9,264 nt of DNA from JBCCFX01 sp039029515 (GTDB taxonomy: Bacteria; Planctomycetota; Phycisphaerae; Phycisphaerales; SM1A02): the NCBI GenBank assembly GCA_039029515.1, contig JBCCFX010000161.1:1-9264 (forward strand). The letters run 5' to 3'. The notes beneath the pieces are model-generated. The model was given only the letters and a program-made list of their open reading frames with translations, made no database searches and was not told the origin of the DNA. Below, one piece after another: positions 5,839-9,264 of the stretch. The position numbers were made by a program, and so were the translations under genes. Within the stretch, counting starts at the first letter, position 1. Each line of letters begins with the position of its first letter.

Positions 5839-7092
5839 TCACGATGCAATCAGCGATCGCGGCATGATCTCGATCACCGGCGTCGATGCTGACTCGCGAT
5901 AGATGCGCTTCAGATTGGCATCCAGTCCGCAGAGCAGCTGATACGGCAACAGTCCCGCCGATGATGCCAACGTCGGCAGATGGCTCGGCGCCGTCACGTC
6001 GGGTTCAATCAGACGGACGGTCGTGCCGGTCCGAACCGCTGAGGATCCATGCCTCGCGACGATGCCTGTGAGATCAATGGTCATCATGTCCATGCTGACC
6101 GCGCCGATCACTGGTGCGTACTCGATTCGCGTATTCGAGAGCTGCACGCCGACGCACGCCGGTCGGTCAGGCTGATCGTCACGGCGCGCCACGGCAGTTG
6201 GATACCCATCGGCGTACCCGACAGGAATCACGCCGAGGACAGTCGACTGCGGCGCGGTCCACGTCTGCCCGTAGCCAACACCCGCGCCGGCAGGGATCGA
6301 TTTCACCTGCACGAGCGAACTGCTCCACGTCACGCACGGCCGCAAGTCGACGAGGCGCTGACCATCGCGGTCGATCAGACCGTCGCTGCCGTAACCGGCC
6401 CACGCGGCACCGACGCGGATCATGCTTCGATGGAAACGTCGATCGCGCAGCGTCGCCGCGGTGTTTGCCGTATGGATGAGGCAGTTGTCGGGAATCCATG
6501 CATCGCATTCATCGAGAATGGACTCGAATCGTGACATTTGCGCGTGCGTGCGTTCCGGATTGCCAGTGGCGCAGCTGAAGTGCGTGTAGATGCCTGCGAG
6601 TCGAAGTCGAGGGTGCTGGTCGATTCTCTGCAGGACCGCAGGCGCATCCGGCTCGGGACAGCCGCAGCGCGAGATTCCGGTATCGATTTCGAGATGAAGA
6701 TCGATCGCAACCGCGTGGTGGTCAGCGAGCGTCGCGAGGGCCTCAACATGGGCGGCGTCCTGAACCGACAGGTGGACGCGGCCCGTGATGAGTGCCCGAT
6801 ACAGCGGATCGGTCCGCCCAACCGACTGGACCGGCATCAGGATCAGGAAGGTCCCGGAGATGCCCGCGGCGATCAGTTCATTGGCCTCATGGGGTGAATA
6901 GACGGCGATCATGCTCGAACCGTCCATCGTCACCCGACGGGCGATCCGCGCGGCACCAAGGCCGTACGCGTTCGATTTCAGCACGGGGCAGATGCCGGTC
7001 GACGGTCCGACCAACTGCCGAAGCACGCCCATATTGTGATCGATTGCCGAGAGGTCGATCTCGACGACAGAGGTGTCATCCATGCACATCAT
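5839..7092 (-). CDS. alr: Alanine racemase
   Basis: PLP-dependent cytosolic enzyme that interconverts L- and D-alanine, supplying D-alanine for peptidoglycan. All family landmarks are present: PLP lysine K39 in CPVLKSNAYGLG (35-46), EIDTGISRCG (135-144), H207-T-A-N, the R226-V-G segment that contacts the PLP pyridine, catalytic tyrosine Y274 in GVGYGQTW (271-278), GYADGYP (292-298), M334-D335 in AVSMDMMTIDLT (331-342) and LPYQLLC (382-388). The N-terminal TIM-barrel and C-terminal beta domains are both complete. At 417 aa it is slightly longer than usual (about 360-390), mainly from a C-terminal tail after residue 395. Three ATGs lie at codons 1, 2 and 4 with no clear Shine-Dalgarno, so the start may be off by up to three codons. 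It is divergent from the helicase gene and convergent with the 193-aa gene, so probably monocistronic. Confidence 0.96.
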   Translation of the reverse strand: MMCMDDTSVVEIDLSAIDHNMGVLRQLVGPSTGICPVLKSNAYGLGAARIARRVTMDGSSMIAVYSPHEANELIAAGISGTFLILMPVQSVGRTDPLYRALITGRVHLSVQDAAHVEALATLADHHAVAIDLHLEIDTGISRCGCPEPDAPAVLQRIDQHPRLRLAGIYTHFSCATGNPERTHAQMSRFESILDECDAWIPDNCLIHTANTAATLRDRRFHRSMIRVGAAWAGYGSDGLIDRDGQRLVDLRPCVTWSSSLVQVKSIPAGAGVGYGQTWTAPQSTVLGVIPVGYADGYPTAVARRDDQPDRPACVGVQLSNTRIEYAPVIGAVSMDMMTIDLTGIVARHGSSAVRTGTTVRLIEPDVTAPSHLPTLASSAGLLPYQLLCGLDANLKRIYRESASTPVIEIMPRSLIAS

Positions 7093-7236
7093 CCATGGCT
7101 GAAACAGCCGCTACAGTTGCTATCGACCGCGACCCGATCGTACCATGACCTATTGCCGTCCTGACGAAGTACACAGGACATCCCGGAAGGCCTGCGGGCC
7201 GGACTGTGTCCCCGTCAGCACGAGAATGCCCCACTG
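7093..7236. promoter_or_regulatory. Divergent intergenic region alr / RNA helicase
   Basis: This 144-nt gap must carry promoters for both genes. On the plus strand TTGCTA (7117-7122) and TACCAT (7141-7146) with an 18-nt spacer are a weak sigma-70-like pair, which would give the helicase a leader of about 80 nt. No strong Shine-Dalgarno precedes ATG 7237; an in-frame TGA at 7162 limits any longer start. I see no convincing alr promoter on the minus strand. Confidence 0.35.
7171..7209 (+). promoter_or_regulatory. Possible stem-loop in the helicase 5' leader
   Basis: ACACAG (7171-7176) can pair with CTGTGT (7204-7209), enclosing a GC-rich inner hairpin in which GGCC (7189-7192) pairs with GGCC (7197-7200). 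It ends 27 nt before the start codon. Structured leaders occur on bacterial RNA helicase genes, but control here is only a suggestion. Confidence 0.3.
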
Positions 7237-8589
<1,353 letters not shown>

Positions 8590-8592
8590 AAC

Positions 8593-9264
8593 GTGGCACA
8601 GTTGGTCCATGAGCATCCAGAGGTCGAAGCCGCGCTTCGAGACGGCAAACCGGTCGTGGCGCTCGAATCCGCCGTGATTACGGCCGGGCTCCCTAAAGAA
8701 CCACATGAACTGACCGCTGAACTTGGCTGGTCTGACTGGGATGACTCCCAAGCAGTCAATTTGGAACTTGCACGGTGCGCAGAACAGACCGTTCGATCAC
8801 ACAGTGCGATTCCGGCAACAATTGCGATGATCGACGGCACACTACACGTCGGTGTCACATCCGAACAGCTGGAACGACTCGCGACTGACCCAGCCGCAGG
8901 GAAAGTTTCTCTCTCAAATCTGGCGAGCGCTAGTGCGCAAGGTATGACTGCAGGCACGACTGTTGCCGCCACACTCGAAGCAAGCTTTCTCACCGAATAC
9001 GGCAACATAAGAACGTTTGCCACCGGTGGTATTGGCGGTGTACATCGAAATTGGACCCACCTGCCGGACATTTCGGCAGACTTGAGAGCGATCGGAAGAA
9101 CAAGCGACATGTGCATCGTGTGCGCGGGCGCAAAGTCACTGCTCGACATTCCTGCAACACTTGAAGCGCTCGAATCACTTGGTGTACCCGTTGTAGGATT
9201 CCAATCCCGGTACTTTCCTCAGTTCTATGAACGAGGAACACACGAACTCGCGTGTGTCGTTGAC
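8593..9264 (+). CDS. psuG: Pseudouridine-5'-phosphate glycosidase PsuG (3' end cut by window)
   Basis: Partial gene: 224 codons are visible without a stop and the reading frame runs off the window; full PsuG is about 300 aa. The enzyme splits pseudouridine 5'-phosphate into uracil and ribose 5-phosphate in pseudouridine salvage, usually after the kinase PsuK. Family marks seen: V-A-L-E25-S (catalytic Glu), IPATIAMIDG (73-82), GKVSLSNL (103-110, Lys104), AGTTVAAT (120-127), FATGGIGGVHR (142-152), DISADL (159-164) and VCAGAKSLLDI (176-186) with K181, the Schiff-base lysine equivalent, then LGVPVVGF (196-203). Between G32-L-P and the I-P-A-T segment there are about 18 more residues than in the E. 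coli-type enzyme, including WSDWDD. GTG at 8593 is the best start: it is 3 nt after the helicase stop, has GAGG at 8579, and gives the usual short lead-in before V-x-L-E-S. Arginine codons differ from the helicase (three AGA among ten). Confidence 0.93.
   Translation, partial: MAQLVHEHPEVEAALRDGKPVVALESAVITAGLPKEPHELTAELGWSDWDDSQAVNLELARCAEQTVRSHSAIPATIAMIDGTLHVGVTSEQLERLATDPAAGKVSLSNLASASAQGMTAGTTVAATLEASFLTEYGNIRTFATGGIGGVHRNWTHLPDISADLRAIGRTSDMCIVCAGAKSLLDIPATLEALESLGVPVVGFQSRYFPQFYERGTHELACVVD

Noticed and set aside
6049..6534. 161-aa plus-strand open frame inside alr
   Set aside because: It is antisense to the catalytic Tyr and Met-Asp motifs of alanine racemase and lacks its own motifs.
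7117..7146. TTGCTA/TACCAT as a firm helicase promoter
   Set aside because: Only four of six bases match each consensus box and such pairs are common by chance, so it is only mentioned in the intergenic entry.

Overview
The window looks like chromosomal DNA from a planctomycete, most likely of the class Phycisphaerae. The reasons are a large secreted Asp-rich FG-GAP/VCBS repeat protein ending in a duplicated dockerin-like module of the type 'GNGVVNIDD-LAVIN-FG', weak or absent Shine-Dalgarno sites at most starts, moderately high GC, and a futalosine-pathway menaquinone gene. This placement is inferred from protein character, not from a phylogenetic marker.

Layout. (1) 2-2380 (+): a 792-aa exported protein with 14 FG-GAP-type calcium motifs and a C-terminal dockerin-like pair. 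(2) 2355-4028 (-): a 557-aa DNA-binding protein converging on gene 1 with overlapping 3' ends. Its C-terminus resembles sigma-70 region 4, a degenerate region 2 can be traced, and several helix-turn-helix-like segments precede it. (3) 4052-4894 (-): mqnA, 23 nt upstream of gene 2 on the same strand, so the two probably share a transcript. (4) 4895-5063: divergent intergenic region with a heptad tandem repeat, a 12-nt palindrome and a small inverted repeat. (5) 5064-5645 (+): a 193-aa exported protein, probably a lipoprotein, of unknown function. (6) 5646-5838: convergent intergenic region with an 80-bp inverted-repeat element and a second heptad array. (7) 5839-7092 (-): alanine racemase. (8) 7093-7236: divergent regulatory region. 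(9) 7237-8589 (+): DEAD-box RNA helicase. (10) 8593 to the window end (+): the first 224 codons of pseudouridine-5'-phosphate glycosidase, starting with GTG 3 nt after the helicase stop and cut by the window edge.

Most genes are housekeeping: cell-wall D-alanine, menaquinone, RNA remodelling and pseudouridine salvage. The least ordinary items are the multi-HTH sigma-like protein behind mqnA, the 14-repeat (2 x 7) surface protein, and the two intergenic regions with heptad arrays and an inverted-repeat element. I saw no tRNA, rRNA, CRISPR array, transposase or phage gene.
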